Below, piece by piece: positions 51,936 to 61,362 of a stretch of 64,000 nucleotides of DNA. The DNA is taken from positions 62,001 to 126,000 of the forward strand of contig JBMHDF010000011.1 of NCBI GenBank assembly GCA_049889535.1, written 5' to 3'. This DNA comes from JAYQKL01 sp049889535 (GTDB taxonomy: Bacteria; Pseudomonadota; Alphaproteobacteria; RS24). The notes under the pieces are model-generated. The model searched no databases. It saw nothing but the letters and a program-made list of their open reading frames with translations, and had not been told where the DNA came from. How positions within the stretch are numbered: the first letter of the stretch is position 1; each line of letters opens with the position of its first letter. Both the position numbers and the translations under genes were made by a program.

Positions 51936-52943
51936 ATGGTTACACGTGTTGCACTCACTGGCTTTGGGCGGATTGGCCGCCTAACTTTGAGAGGTATTGT
52001 CGAAGCAAAACGCAAAGATATTAAAATTGTTGCGCTTAATGCGAGTGGCAGCATTGATACTGCCGCGCATCTTTTACAATATGACACGGTACATGGGCTT
52101 TATCAGGGTAAAATTAAAACCACAAAATCGACAATGGATATTGGCACTGGCCCGTTCAAGGTTTTCACGGAGCGTGACCCGTCTAAACTACCTTGGGGCG
52201 ATTTAGGGGTTGATGTCGTGCTTGAATGCACAGGCGCGTTTAACTCAAAAGAAGCCAGCATGGCGCATATTGAAGCTGGCGCAAAAAAAGTTTTAATCTC
52301 TGCACCGGCAACCAATGTTGATAACACCATTGTTTATGGGGTGAACCACAAATCCCTGCGCAAATCTCATAAGATTGTTTCAAATGCCTCTTGCACCACA
52401 AATGCCCTTGCGCCATTGGCTATGGTGCTTGATGAACATTGTGGCATCAAAAGCGGTTATATGACCACCATTCACGCATATACAGGTGATCAACGGTTAG
52501 TGGATAATCGCCATAATGATATCCGTCGGGCGCGCGGGGCCGCGCAATCTATGATACCAACCTCAACAGGCGCGGCCAAAGCGCTTGGTCTTGTTATACC
52601 GAAACTGGCGGGCAAACTTGAAGGTACCGCCATACGTGTGCCAACACCAAATGTTTCCTTAGTTGATCTGGTCTTCACTCCGCAGAAAAAAACCAGCCCA
52701 GAAGCCATTCATGACGCCATGAAAAAAGCCAGTCGTGGGAAGCTAAAAGGCATTCTTGGCTATGAGGAAAAGCCACTCGTTTCAACTGACTTTAATCACC
52801 AGCCTTTTTCTTGCATTTTCGATGCAACTGGCACACAGATTGTTGGTAATAATCTCATTCGCGTGATGGGATGGTATGATAATGAATGGGGCTTTTCATT
52901 GCGCATGGCCGATACTGCTGTTGCTATGCATAAAACTGGTTAA
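51936..52943 (+). CDS. gap: Glyceraldehyde-3-phosphate dehydrogenase, GapB-like cofactor site
   Basis: The enzyme interconverts glyceraldehyde-3-phosphate and 1,3-bisphosphoglycerate. The 335-residue protein has TGFGRIGRLTLRG, the catalytic Cys in SNASCTTNALAP and the HAYTGDQRLVD and RRARGAAQSMIPTSTGAA stretches. The residue that normally marks NAD+ use (Asp after Asn in VAVND) is replaced: the site reads ALNASG (residues 33-38), and the adjacent loop reads DNRHND instead of DLPHKD. Both changes are like those in Bacillus GapB, an NADP-dependent gluconeogenic enzyme. GAGGA precedes the ATG; pgk follows after 5 nt. Confidence 0.95.
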   Translation: MVTRVALTGFGRIGRLTLRGIVEAKRKDIKIVALNASGSIDTAAHLLQYDTVHGLYQGKIKTTKSTMDIGTGPFKVFTERDPSKLPWGDLGVDVVLECTGAFNSKEASMAHIEAGAKKVLISAPATNVDNTIVYGVNHKSLRKSHKIVSNASCTTNALAPLAMVLDEHCGIKSGYMTTIHAYTGDQRLVDNRHNDIRRARGAAQSMIPTSTGAAKALGLVIPKLAGKLEGTAIRVPTPNVSLVDLVFTPQKKTSPEAIHDAMKKASRGKLKGILGYEEKPLVSTDFNHQPFSCIFDATGTQIVGNNLIRVMGWYDNEWGFSLRMADTAVAMHKTG

Positions 52944-52948
52944 TTAAT

Positions 52949-54169
52949 ATGCCAACCACCCAAACACTTGAACAGTTAATATCACGTCCTGATATTCGCG
53001 GCCTTCAGGTGCTTATACGTGCCGATTTGAATGTGCCGCTCACCCCTGAAGGCACAATTCGGGACACCACACGCATTGACCGTTTATTGCCGAGCTTTAA
53101 AGCGCTGATGGGAGCGGGTGCCAAAATCGGCATTTTATCCCATTTTGGTCGTCCAAAAGGAACACACAACCCAGCTATGAGCTTGCAACCCATTTCGCAA
53201 GCTCTTGCAAATCTTTTGGGGGAACCGGTAGCATTTGCGCAAGATTGCATCGGCCCTGCAGCGCAGGAAAGCATGGCGGCGCTTGAGAACGGTAAGGTTT
53301 TGGTTTTTGAAAACACGCGTTTTCACGCTGGCGAAGAAGCTAACGACCCAGAATTTGCCGCTCAATTAGCTGAAAATGGCGCAGCCTATGTTAATGATGC
53401 TTTTTCAACCGCCCATCGTGCGCATGCCTCAACCGAGGCGCTTGCCCATCTCATGCCAGCCTATGCTGGCCTATCCATGCAAGCGGAGCTGGATGCTATT
53501 TCTATTGCTCTTGAAAATCCTTCCCGTCCGTTGATGGCGGTGGTGGGCGGCGCAAAAATTTCAACCAAGATTATGCTTTTATCCAACCTTGTCGAGAAAG
53601 TTGATAAGCTGGTGATTGGCGGCGGCATGGCCAATACATTTTTAGCCGCGCAGGGCATCGAGATTGGGCGTTCTTTATGTGAAGACACAATGCTTGATAC
53701 CTCTAAAGATATTATGGCAAAAGCCGCGCAAACCAAGTGCCAAATTATCCTGCCAAAAGATGTGGTCATGGCTGCGGAATTTGGACCTTGCGATAATCCT
53801 ATCATTCAAGATATTCATCATATTCCGCAAGACATGATGATTTTAGATGCCGGCCCAAAAACAGTTGAAGATATCAAACACCACATGGAAGCGTGTCAAA
53901 CACTGGTGTGGAACGGGCCTTTGGGGGCGTTTGAACTGACACCATTTGACAATGGCACAAATCTAGCCTCACAATATGCAGCATTCTTGACGCAAAACGA
54001 CAAGCTGACAAGCATTGCAGGCGGCGGGGATACTGTTGCCGCCCTTAATCATTCTGGCGCAGCTGGTCATTTCAGCTATATATCGACGGCGGGTGGGGCG
54101 TTTTTAGAATGGCTAGAAGGCAAAACATTGCCAGGCGTTAAAGCGCTTGAAATGGCAGCCCAAAGATGA
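52949..54169 (+). CDS. pgk: Phosphoglycerate kinase
   Basis: Pgk transfers phosphate between 1,3-bisphosphoglycerate and ADP. The 406-residue protein has LIRADLNVPLTPEG, the substrate motif LSHFGRPKGTH, KVLVFENTRFHAGEE, VVGGAKISTKI, GGGMANTFLAAQG and the nucleotide loop SIAGGGDTVAAL. No ribosome site is visible in the 5 nt after gap, so translation is probably coupled to gap. It is a standard bacterial Pgk. Confidence 0.97.
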   Translation: MPTTQTLEQLISRPDIRGLQVLIRADLNVPLTPEGTIRDTTRIDRLLPSFKALMGAGAKIGILSHFGRPKGTHNPAMSLQPISQALANLLGEPVAFAQDCIGPAAQESMAALENGKVLVFENTRFHAGEEANDPEFAAQLAENGAAYVNDAFSTAHRAHASTEALAHLMPAYAGLSMQAELDAISIALENPSRPLMAVVGGAKISTKIMLLSNLVEKVDKLVIGGGMANTFLAAQGIEIGRSLCEDTMLDTSKDIMAKAAQTKCQIILPKDVVMAAEFGPCDNPIIQDIHHIPQDMMILDAGPKTVEDIKHHMEACQTLVWNGPLGAFELTPFDNGTNLASQYAAFLTQNDKLTSIAGGGDTVAALNHSGAAGHFSYISTAGGAFLEWLEGKTLPGVKALEMAAQR

Positions 54170-54192
54170 ATATGGAATAAGAGGACAAGCGA

Positions 54193-55209
54193 ATGGACAA
54201 GCAAAGTTTAGAACAAATCGCCCAAGCAATGGTCGCAGATGGAAAAGGGCTATTAGCAGCTGATGAAAGCACCGGCACAATTAAAAAACGATTTGATAGC
54301 ATCCAACATGAGTCCAGTTTTGAGTCACGGCGCGATTATCGAGAAATGTTGTTTCGCACCCAAGAGGCAATGGAGAACCATATTTCAGGTGTGATTTTAT
54401 ATGATGAAACCATTCGTCAAGATGCAGCCGATGGCACACCCTTAACCGACATCATCACCGCTGCAGGGTCAATTCCTGGCATCAAAGTCGATACAGGCGC
54501 AAAAGATTTAGCCGGCCATGCGGGTGAAATGGTCACTGAAGGGCTTGATGGCTTGCGGGACCGTTTGCGCGAATATTATGAACTCGGCGCACGGTTTGCT
54601 AAATGGCGCGCGGTTATCAATATTGCTGATACTTTACCAAGTCGTGCGTGCTTGAGCGCCAACACGCATGCGCTGGCGCGCTATGCGGCTTTGTGCCAAG
54701 AAAATAATATTGTGCCGATTGTTGAGCCAGAAGTCATTATGGACGGTCAGCACAGTCAGGCACGCTGTTTGGAGGTCACATCAGCCACGCTTAAACAGCT
54801 TTATGAGCAGCTCGATGAACAAAATGTGCATCTTGAAGGCACGATTTTAAAACCCAATATGATTGTTTCTGGCACGCAACATGCCGAACAAGCTGGTATT
54901 GAGCAGGTAGCAGAGGCAACATTGGCCTGTTTCCGTGAGAATGTACCAGAAGCTGTTCCAGGCATTGTATTTTTATCGGGCGGACAATCCGATATTGACG
55001 CCACCGCGCATCTGGACGCGATGAATAAAATCGGAGGCTTTTCTTGGAAACTCAGCTTTTCCTATGGCCGCGCTCTGCAAGCCGCACCTTTAAAAACATG
55101 GGGTGGCAAACCAGAAAACATCGCCGCCGCGCAAGCAGCTTTCAACCATCGCGCCAAAATGAACGGCCTCGCCGCGCTTGGGCAATGGGAGGCTTCCTTA
55201 GAAGCTTAA
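54193..55209 (+). CDS. fba: Class I fructose-bisphosphate aldolase
   Basis: The enzyme cleaves or forms fructose-1,6-bisphosphate through a lysine Schiff base. The 338-residue protein is of the classical class I (animal/plant-like) family: GKGLLAADESTGTIKKRF at the N-terminus, FAKWRAVINI, VEPEVIMDG, the Schiff-base lysine in GTILKPNMI and FLSGGQSDIDATAHL. Metal-independent class I aldolases of this form occur in many marine Alphaproteobacteria. GAGGA precedes the ATG. Its last four bases overlap the end of the convergent tlyA. Confidence 0.96.
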   Translation: MDKQSLEQIAQAMVADGKGLLAADESTGTIKKRFDSIQHESSFESRRDYREMLFRTQEAMENHISGVILYDETIRQDAADGTPLTDIITAAGSIPGIKVDTGAKDLAGHAGEMVTEGLDGLRDRLREYYELGARFAKWRAVINIADTLPSRACLSANTHALARYAALCQENNIVPIVEPEVIMDGQHSQARCLEVTSATLKQLYEQLDEQNVHLEGTILKPNMIVSGTQHAEQAGIEQVAEATLACFRENVPEAVPGIVFLSGGQSDIDATAHLDAMNKIGGFSWKLSFSYGRALQAAPLKTWGGKPENIAAAQAAFNHRAKMNGLAALGQWEASLEA

Positions 55210-55985
55210 TGGCTCTTTTGCGCCGCCAATAAAAATTCGCGATTACCTTTCGGACCCAGCACGGGGCTTGGCGTGATGCCGACCACCTGCCAGCCAGACT
55301 GGCTTTGAACAAATGCCTCGATGCGCTGGCATGTGTCATGATGCAACGTTTCATCTTTCACCACGCCTGCCTTACCTAGCTTTTCTTTGCCGACCTCGAA
55401 TTGTGGTTTAATCAAAGCAATCATCCAACAGCCCGCCCCTGCCAATGCCATCGCAGCTGGCAACGCCAATGTGAGCGAGATAAAACTCACATCGCAAACC
55501 AAAGCCGATATGGCATAATCTGGCGGCAAATCTTGTGCGGTCAAATAGCGCGCGTTGCATTTATCTTTTTGGGTCACATGCGGGTCAGCAGCTAAGCGGG
55601 CATCAAGCTGTCCATGCCCAACATCAAGCGCCACCACATGCGCCGCACCTGCTTGCAACAAAACATCGGTAAAGCCACCTGTAGATGCGCCCAAATCAAG
55701 CGCATGGCGCCCTTTTGCCGAAAACCCAAAATGCGCCAAACCATGCGCGAGCTTCACGCCACCGCGTGAGACATAAGGGTGGGCAGGCTGATGGGTAATC
55801 ACATCTGAGGCCTTGCATTTATAGGCCGGCTTGAGAACGCGCTTCCCGTTCACAGTGACCAAGCCATCTTGAATGGCGGCTTGCGCTTGTGCGCGACTGG
55901 CAAACGCGCCTTGCTCGACCAGAAAATAATCAAGACGCTCAGAGGCTTCTGGTTGAGAGCTATAATGGATATTTTTATCAACCAT
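55206..55985 (-). CDS. tlyA: TlyA-family rRNA methyltransferase
   Basis: TlyA-type enzymes methylate ribose 2'-OH groups of rRNA cytidines. The 259-residue protein has an N-terminal S4 domain (about 16-75, RLDYFLVEQGAFASRAQAQA) and an FtsJ-like methyltransferase domain with the SAM motif ALDLGASTGGFTDVLLQAGA, ALDVGHGQLDARLAAD and LIKPQFEVGKEKLG. It follows dxs after 21 nt, a common alphaproteobacterial order (xseB-ispA-dxs-tlyA). Whether it acts on 16S, 23S or both is not visible. Confidence 0.93.
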   Translation of the reverse strand: MVDKNIHYSSQPEASERLDYFLVEQGAFASRAQAQAAIQDGLVTVNGKRVLKPAYKCKASDVITHQPAHPYVSRGGVKLAHGLAHFGFSAKGRHALDLGASTGGFTDVLLQAGAAHVVALDVGHGQLDARLAADPHVTQKDKCNARYLTAQDLPPDYAISALVCDVSFISLTLALPAAMALAGAGCWMIALIKPQFEVGKEKLGKAGVVKDETLHHDTCQRIEAFVQSQSGWQVVGITPSPVLGPKGNREFLLAAQKSH

Positions 55986-56006
55986 TTACTTGGATTGGTA
56001 TGCTGC

Positions 56007-57938
56007 TTAAGCTGATTTGGGGTTCAGGGAAACCAGCGTATTATCTTCACCCTGAACAGCCTGGCGCGCGGTTTCCATAATAGTCTGCGCATTTAACCCT
56101 GCCATTTCGTACATTTTTTCAGGCTTGTCATGGTCGAGGAAGCAGTCAGGCAAAGTGAGGGTGCGAATTTTAACCCCCTTATCCAGCTGTCCAGATTGCG
56201 CCAGATAATGCAACACATGCGCCCCAAAGCCGCCCACACTCCCCTCTTCAACCGTTACAATCACATCATGGTTTTTAACCAATTCATTAATCATCTGTGT
56301 GTCGAGTGGTTTCATAAAACGCGCATCAGCCACTGTTGTGGACAGGCCCTCAGCATCTAACATATCAGCTGCCAGACAGGCTTGTTCCAAGCGTGTACCC
56401 AGACTCAAAATAGCAATTTGCGTGCCTTCTCGAATAATGCGCCCTCGCCCAATTTCCAGCGGTTTAATTAAATCGGGTATATCCATGCCAGTGGCTTCAC
56501 CGCGCGGATAACGAAATGCCGATGGCGCATCATCAATCAAAGCACTTGTTTTGACCATACGCGTCAACTCAACTTCATCAGCCGCTGCCATCAGCACCAT
56601 ATCTGGCAACACGCCCAAATAGGCCAAATCAAATGAGCCAGCATGAGTCGGGCCATCTGCCCCCACCAAACCAGCACGGTCAATCGCAAAACGAACTGGC
56701 AGTTTTTGTATCGCGACATCATGCACAATCTGGTCATAGGCACGCTGTAAAAATGTTGAATAAATCGCCGTAAAAGGCTTATAGCCCTCACAAGCCAGCC
56801 CTGCCGCAAAAGTCACTGCATGTTGTTCGGCAATCCCAACATCAAAAATACGCTCAGGAAAAAGTTCTGCAAATTTGTCAAGACCCGTTCCATCTGGCAT
56901 CGCGGCAGTAATGCCCACAATTTTATCGTCTTGTTCAGCTTCTCGAATAAGAGCTTGTGAAAACACACTCGTATAAGAAGGCGCATTGGCTACAGGTTTG
57001 TCTTGCTTGCCAGTCACAACATTAAACCGGGCAACACCATGATATTTATCAGGCGACTCTTCAGCTGGTTTATAGCCATACCCTTTTTGTGTGACCACAT
57101 GCAATAAAATCGGGCCATCTTTGCTATCGCGCACATTTTCAAGCACAGGCACCAGGTGGTCAAGATTATGCCCATCAATCGGCCCCACATAATAAAAGCC
57201 CATTTCCTCAAACAAGGTACCGCCTGTCGCAAAACCGCGCGCATACTCCTCCACTTTGCGACTGGCTTCAGCCAATTGTTTAGGCAGTTTTTTTGACGCT
57301 GATTTGAGAACATTGCGAATGCCGCGATAAGTCCCACCCGACAAAAGACGCGCAAAATATGCGCTCATCGCTCCAACTGGCGGTGCAATCGACATATCAT
57401 TATCATTCAAAATCACAACCAGACGGCTATCCATAGCGCCCGCATTGTTCATCGCTTCATAAGCCATGCCCGCGCTCATCGCACCATCGCCAATCACCGC
57501 GACAACATTATTATCTTTACCCGCTAAATCACGGCCAACTGCCATGCCTAGACCAGCCGAAATAGATGTTGAAGAATGCGCCGCACCAAATGGGTCAAAA
57601 TCACTTTCAGCGCGCTTGGTGAAACCTGATAATCCCCCACCTTGTCTCAATGTGCGAATTTGCGCACGGCGTCCGGTTAAAATTTTGTGTGGATAGGCCT
57701 GATGCCCCACATCCCAAATCACTTTATCATCAGGTGTGTTAAAGACATGATGCAAAGCCACTGTCAGTTCAACCACGCCAAGCCCTGCACCAAGATGCCC
57801 ACCCGTCTCTGATACAGCCGAAACCGTTTCAGCGCGCAATTCATCAGCCAATTGCTTTAGGTCAGGCAAGCTTAAGTCACGCATTTTATCAGGCGTGACA
57901 ATCTCGTCTAACAATGGGGTTTCGGGTCTTTCTGTCAT
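56007..57938 (-). CDS. dxs: 1-deoxy-D-xylulose-5-phosphate synthase
   Basis: Dxs condenses pyruvate and glyceraldehyde-3-phosphate with thiamine diphosphate, the first step of the MEP isoprenoid path and also a source for thiamine and pyridoxal. The 643-residue protein has TGGHLGAGLGVVELTVALH, FGAAHSSTSISAGLGMAVG, the ThDP motif VIGDGAMSAGMAYEAMNNAG, ILNDNDMSIAPPVGA and VGIAEQHAVTFAAGLA. Its substrates are the two products of the ED pathway. It lies 59 nt after ispA. Confidence 0.97.
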   Translation of the reverse strand: MTERPETPLLDEIVTPDKMRDLSLPDLKQLADELRAETVSAVSETGGHLGAGLGVVELTVALHHVFNTPDDKVIWDVGHQAYPHKILTGRRAQIRTLRQGGGLSGFTKRAESDFDPFGAAHSSTSISAGLGMAVGRDLAGKDNNVVAVIGDGAMSAGMAYEAMNNAGAMDSRLVVILNDNDMSIAPPVGAMSAYFARLLSGGTYRGIRNVLKSASKKLPKQLAEASRKVEEYARGFATGGTLFEEMGFYYVGPIDGHNLDHLVPVLENVRDSKDGPILLHVVTQKGYGYKPAEESPDKYHGVARFNVVTGKQDKPVANAPSYTSVFSQALIREAEQDDKIVGITAAMPDGTGLDKFAELFPERIFDVGIAEQHAVTFAAGLACEGYKPFTAIYSTFLQRAYDQIVHDVAIQKLPVRFAIDRAGLVGADGPTHAGSFDLAYLGVLPDMVLMAAADEVELTRMVKTSALIDDAPSAFRYPRGEATGMDIPDLIKPLEIGRGRIIREGTQIAILSLGTRLEQACLAADMLDAEGLSTTVADARFMKPLDTQMINELVKNHDVIVTVEEGSVGGFGAHVLHYLAQSGQLDKGVKIRTLTLPDCFLDHDKPEKMYEMAGLNAQTIMETARQAVQGEDNTLVSLNPKSA

Positions 57939-57997
57939 CTATCTCTTTAGGTTTCTCATATGGGTTTCAATATCTTAGTTAAAACCAATTTTTTGTA

Positions 57998-58885
57998 TCA
58001 GTTTTGGCGATGAATAACAAATCGCGCGGCCTCGCGTAGCGTCTCGGCCTCATCACCAAATATAGATATATGCTGAATAGCCTGCTCTACAAGCATATTT
58101 GCCTGTGCTTCAGCCCGCTCAACGCCGAGTAAAGAGACAAAAGTCACCTTACCACTTGCCGCATCCTTGCCAGCAGTTTTACCAAGCACCTCCGATGTTT
58201 CCCGCACATCAAGCAAGTCATCCGCAATCTGGAATGCCAGACCAATATCATGCGCATAAGCAACCAAAGCCTGTCGTTTATCTGTATCCGCAAAACCCAA
58301 AATCGCCCCTGCCTCAACCGAAAACCTGATAAGCGCACCAGTTTTTAACTGCTGTAAATGCGTGAGGCTGCCCGCATCAAGTTCCATTTGCGGGCTGAGC
58401 AAATCAAATATCTGCCCCCCCACCATGCCAGCAACTCCTGAAGCCTTCGCCAGACCGGCAATCAAATCCAAACGGACAGCTTTGCGTGGATGCGTTTCTT
58501 CATCGGATAAAATTTCAAAAGCAAGCGTCAACAGCGCGTCACCTGCCAAAATCGCCGTCGCTTCATCATAAGCACAATGCAAAGAGGGCTTGCCGCGCCG
58601 CATATCATCATCGTCCATACATGGCAGGTCATCATGAATGAGCGAATAGCTATGTATGCATTCTATGGCTGATGCCACACGCGCTGCATGCACTGGCTCC
58701 ACTTTGAATAAATTGGCAGTTGCACAGCACAAAAAAGCCCGAAATCGTTTGCCGCCACCCAAAACGCTATAGCGCATAGCCTCAACAACCTTGCCTTCAG
58801 GGCTTTCTGGTATGGTCAAAATTTGATGCAAGCATTTATCAACCAGCGCGGCTGCTTCGCTCGCTTGCTTATTCATATGATGCAT
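57998..58885 (-). CDS. ispA: Geranyl/farnesyl diphosphate synthase
   Basis: IspA builds C10-C15 prenyl diphosphates from IPP and DMAPP. The 295-residue protein has GGGKRFRAFLCCA, the first aspartate-rich motif HDDLPCMDDDDMRRGKPS, the second aspartate motif FQIADDLLDV and LTLAFEIL. The position and motif spacing fit short-chain bacterial FPP synthase. Its ATG overlaps the xseB stop (TAATG). A second ATG at 58876 is possible. Confidence 0.95.
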   Translation of the reverse strand: MHHMNKQASEAAALVDKCLHQILTIPESPEGKVVEAMRYSVLGGGKRFRAFLCCATANLFKVEPVHAARVASAIECIHSYSLIHDDLPCMDDDDMRRGKPSLHCAYDEATAILAGDALLTLAFEILSDEETHPRKAVRLDLIAGLAKASGVAGMVGGQIFDLLSPQMELDAGSLTHLQQLKTGALIRFSVEAGAILGFADTDKRQALVAYAHDIGLAFQIADDLLDVRETSEVLGKTAGKDAASGKVTFVSLLGVERAEAQANMLVEQAIQHISIFGDEAETLREAARFVIHRQN

Positions 58886-59133
58886 TAGTCTTCAATATCC
58901 AAAGCTTCGCGCGCCGACCCATTATCGGTTATTTTTTCAATTTTAGCTTGCGCGTCTTTCAGCTTATTATCGCAATGCGCCCGCAATTGATTGCCGCGCT
59001 GATAAATCGCAATCGACTCTTCCAAAGCAACATCACCCGTTTCTAAACGATTAACAATGTCTTCAAGCGCGGCCAAAGCCTGCTCAAAGCTCATGTCCAA
59101 AATATCGTCAGCAATTGTTTTTTCGTCGCTCAT
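58885..59133 (-). CDS. xseB: Exodeoxyribonuclease VII small subunit
   Basis: XseB is the small helical subunit of exonuclease VII, which degrades single-stranded DNA in both directions. The 82-residue protein has the family core MSFEQALAALEDIVNRLETG followed by ALEESIAIYQRGNQLRAHC. xseA is not in the window. It is the usual first gene of the xseB-ispA-dxs series and lies 21 nt after the MBL-fold gene. Confidence 0.95.
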   Translation of the reverse strand: MSDEKTIADDILDMSFEQALAALEDIVNRLETGDVALEESIAIYQRGNQLRAHCDNKLKDAQAKIEKITDNGSAREALDIED

Positions 59134-59154
59134 ATTTCACCCTATTTACAAAAT

Positions 59155-60237
59155 CTAAGATTTAATGGCTTCATACCATAAAACACCTTTTTCGTCTTGG
59201 CTACGACGCACTAATCCGCGATTAATGAGACAATTTAAATGCGACAGCGTTTCGCTTAAAGCCATACCTAAAATTGAGTCATCTATTTTGCGCTTAAAAA
59301 GCAGCTTGAACAAAGCATTATCGCTCGCTTTATGAGGGGTTGCCAGAGCATCTAAAAGGCGCATTAGAGCATTTTCATGATTATCAATTAAATTTTGTAG
59401 GCGCACATGTAGCCCAAAAAATGGCGTATTATGCGCGGGCAAAACCAAAACATTTTCAGGCACACGCTGTTTAATCGTGGCACAGCTTTCAATCCAGTCA
59501 GTTAAATTGTCTGAGTCAGGCTCGGTTGGAAAAGTCCCAATATGCGATGAAATCTTTGGTAACACCTGATCACCAGTAATAAAAACCCCTAACTCGGCAC
59601 AATAAAGGCTAGCGTGCTCGGGCGAATGCCCATTGCCGCCAATCACCTCCCAAGCACGCCCGCCAATTGTCAAAATATCACGGTCTTTAATCCGTTTATA
59701 ATTTTGTGGTATGCGATAAATGACACGCCCAAATGCGCCGAACATTTTTTTATATCCCTCAATAAATTCCTCTGACATTGCATGCTGACGATAAAAATTT
59801 ATCCCCTCAGGCGGCGCGCTTTTGCCAGTATCTTCCGCCAAAACACGACAGGTTAAATATTCAAGCCGCGACATCAACAAATCAGCCTCAAATTTTTCAA
59901 CCAGCCATCCCGCAAGGCCAACATGGTCCGGATGCATATGCGTGCATAAAACCTTCTTAATCGGTTTATTCTGGCAATATTGGGTAATAATTTCTTCCCA
60001 AATCTCGCGCATATCCGGAGTGTCCATAGAGGTATCAACCAGCACCCAACTGTCACCATCATCTAAAAGCCATAAATTAATATGGTCGAGCGAGAATTTA
60101 AGTGGCATGCGTATCCAAAAAACCCCTGAAGCAACCTCCATTATGGTAGATTTCTCAGGCACTTCCTCAAACGGATATGACAGCTTATCTAAAGATAAAG
60201 GCGCTGTTGGGAATGCACTTGGCGATGAGTTGGTCAT
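59155..60237 (-). CDS. Metallo-beta-lactamase-fold hydrolase
   Basis: The 360-residue protein has an MBL domain (about 45-270) with metal motifs LCTHMHPDHVGLAGWL, GGNGHSPEHASLY and FITGDQVLP, and a C-terminal region (about 300-360, LSETLSHLNCLINRGLVRR) shaped like a winged helix. This glyoxalase-II-like layout with a C-terminal winged-helix domain resembles LACTB2-type proteins; substrate unknown. The ATG at 60237 is preferred over one at 60300, which would add an odd hydrophobic leader (LISCFLILLIESK). It precedes xseB by 21 nt, so it may head that operon, and is divergent from tsaC. Confidence 0.85.
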   Translation of the reverse strand: MTNSSPSAFPTAPLSLDKLSYPFEEVPEKSTIMEVASGVFWIRMPLKFSLDHINLWLLDDGDSWVLVDTSMDTPDMREIWEEIITQYCQNKPIKKVLCTHMHPDHVGLAGWLVEKFEADLLMSRLEYLTCRVLAEDTGKSAPPEGINFYRQHAMSEEFIEGYKKMFGAFGRVIYRIPQNYKRIKDRDILTIGGRAWEVIGGNGHSPEHASLYCAELGVFITGDQVLPKISSHIGTFPTEPDSDNLTDWIESCATIKQRVPENVLVLPAHNTPFFGLHVRLQNLIDNHENALMRLLDALATPHKASDNALFKLLFKRKIDDSILGMALSETLSHLNCLINRGLVRRSQDEKGVLWYEAIKS

Positions 60238-60393
60238 ATTTTTGCTTTCAATCAATAGGATTAAGAAACAGCTTATCAGAATTTGAGGGGAATTTTCCAC
60301 GCTGGATTTAAATTTGTTCTGACATTATAGACTAGCCAGTGCGTGTGGCTCAAGCTATGAAAGAGTATTGGAGCCATGAAAAGGGTTGTGTTG

Positions 60394-61362
60394 ATGATTT
60401 TTTCACCCACTACAGAAAATATAAGCCAATTAGCCGCAGAAATACGGCGAGGAAAATGCGTCGCCTTTCCAACTGAAACCGTTTATGGACTTGGTGCGGA
60501 CGCCACTAATGGTGCCGCCATTGCACAAATTTTTTCAATCAAACAAAGACCAAGCTTCAATCCGCTTATTGTGCATGTACCCGATTTATCTGCCGCCAAA
60601 AAAATCGGCGTATTTAATCACCATGCGCTAGCTTTGGCTGAAAGATTTTGGCCAGGCCCGCTCACCCTCGTTGTGCCGCGCCAACCAGAGTGTCAGATTA
60701 ACGATTTGGTAAGTGCTGGCTTGCCGACCATTGCCCTTCGCGTCCCAGCTAACCCATTGGCGCGCGCATTCATTGAACAGGCTGGCTGCCCGATTGCCGC
60801 ACCGAGCGCCAATAAATCTGGCACCTTAAGCCCAACAAAAGCACAGCATGTGCAGGGAACCCTACCAGATATTTCGATACTTGATGGCGATATGGAGGGT
60901 AATGCGGCTGAAATTGGCCTAGAATCTACAATCATTGGGTGTTTATCTGAGACGCCCACTCTTTTACGCTTGGGTGGCCTTGCCAGTGAAGAAATCGAAG
61001 CATATTTGGGATGTAAAATCTCACAACTTCCAGAGTCAGATGACACAGAAGATGCGACAGGGGCCAAACTTGCACCAGGCCGATTGCTGAAACATTATGC
61101 CCCGCAGGCCGCGCTACGCCTCAACGCGACACATGTCGAACATGGTGAGGCATTGCTGGCCTTTGGCAAGCCTCTTGCACATGATGGGCCGACAATCAAT
61201 TTAAGTGAAACCCGCAATCTGAACGAGGCGGCGACACGACTTTTTGCAGCTTTGCACGAACTTGACGGCAAGGGTAATAAAATTGCGGTTATGCCAATTC
61301 CTGAAAATGGCTTGGGCGCGGCGATTAATGACCGCCTCAGCCGCGCCGCACAAGGGCGTTAA
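60394..61362 (+). CDS. L-threonylcarbamoyladenylate synthase (Sua5 type)
   Basis: The enzyme makes threonylcarbamoyl-AMP for the universal t6A modification of ANN-decoding tRNAs. The 322-residue protein has the YrdC domain (about 10-200) with FPTETVYGLGADA, KQRPSFNPLIVHV, FWPGPLTLVVPR, APSANKSGTLSPT and GLESTIIG, and the extra C-terminal Sua5 domain (about 235-320) with PGRLLKHYAPQ at its start. The ATG at 60394 has AAGGG 8 nt upstream, better than the ATG at 60376. It ends inside the convergent SRAP gene (4-nt overlap). Confidence 0.94.
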   Translation: MIFSPTTENISQLAAEIRRGKCVAFPTETVYGLGADATNGAAIAQIFSIKQRPSFNPLIVHVPDLSAAKKIGVFNHHALALAERFWPGPLTLVVPRQPECQINDLVSAGLPTIALRVPANPLARAFIEQAGCPIAAPSANKSGTLSPTKAQHVQGTLPDISILDGDMEGNAAEIGLESTIIGCLSETPTLLRLGGLASEEIEAYLGCKISQLPESDDTEDATGAKLAPGRLLKHYAPQAALRLNATHVEHGEALLAFGKPLAHDGPTINLSETRNLNEAATRLFAALHELDGKGNKIAVMPIPENGLGAAINDRLSRAAQGR

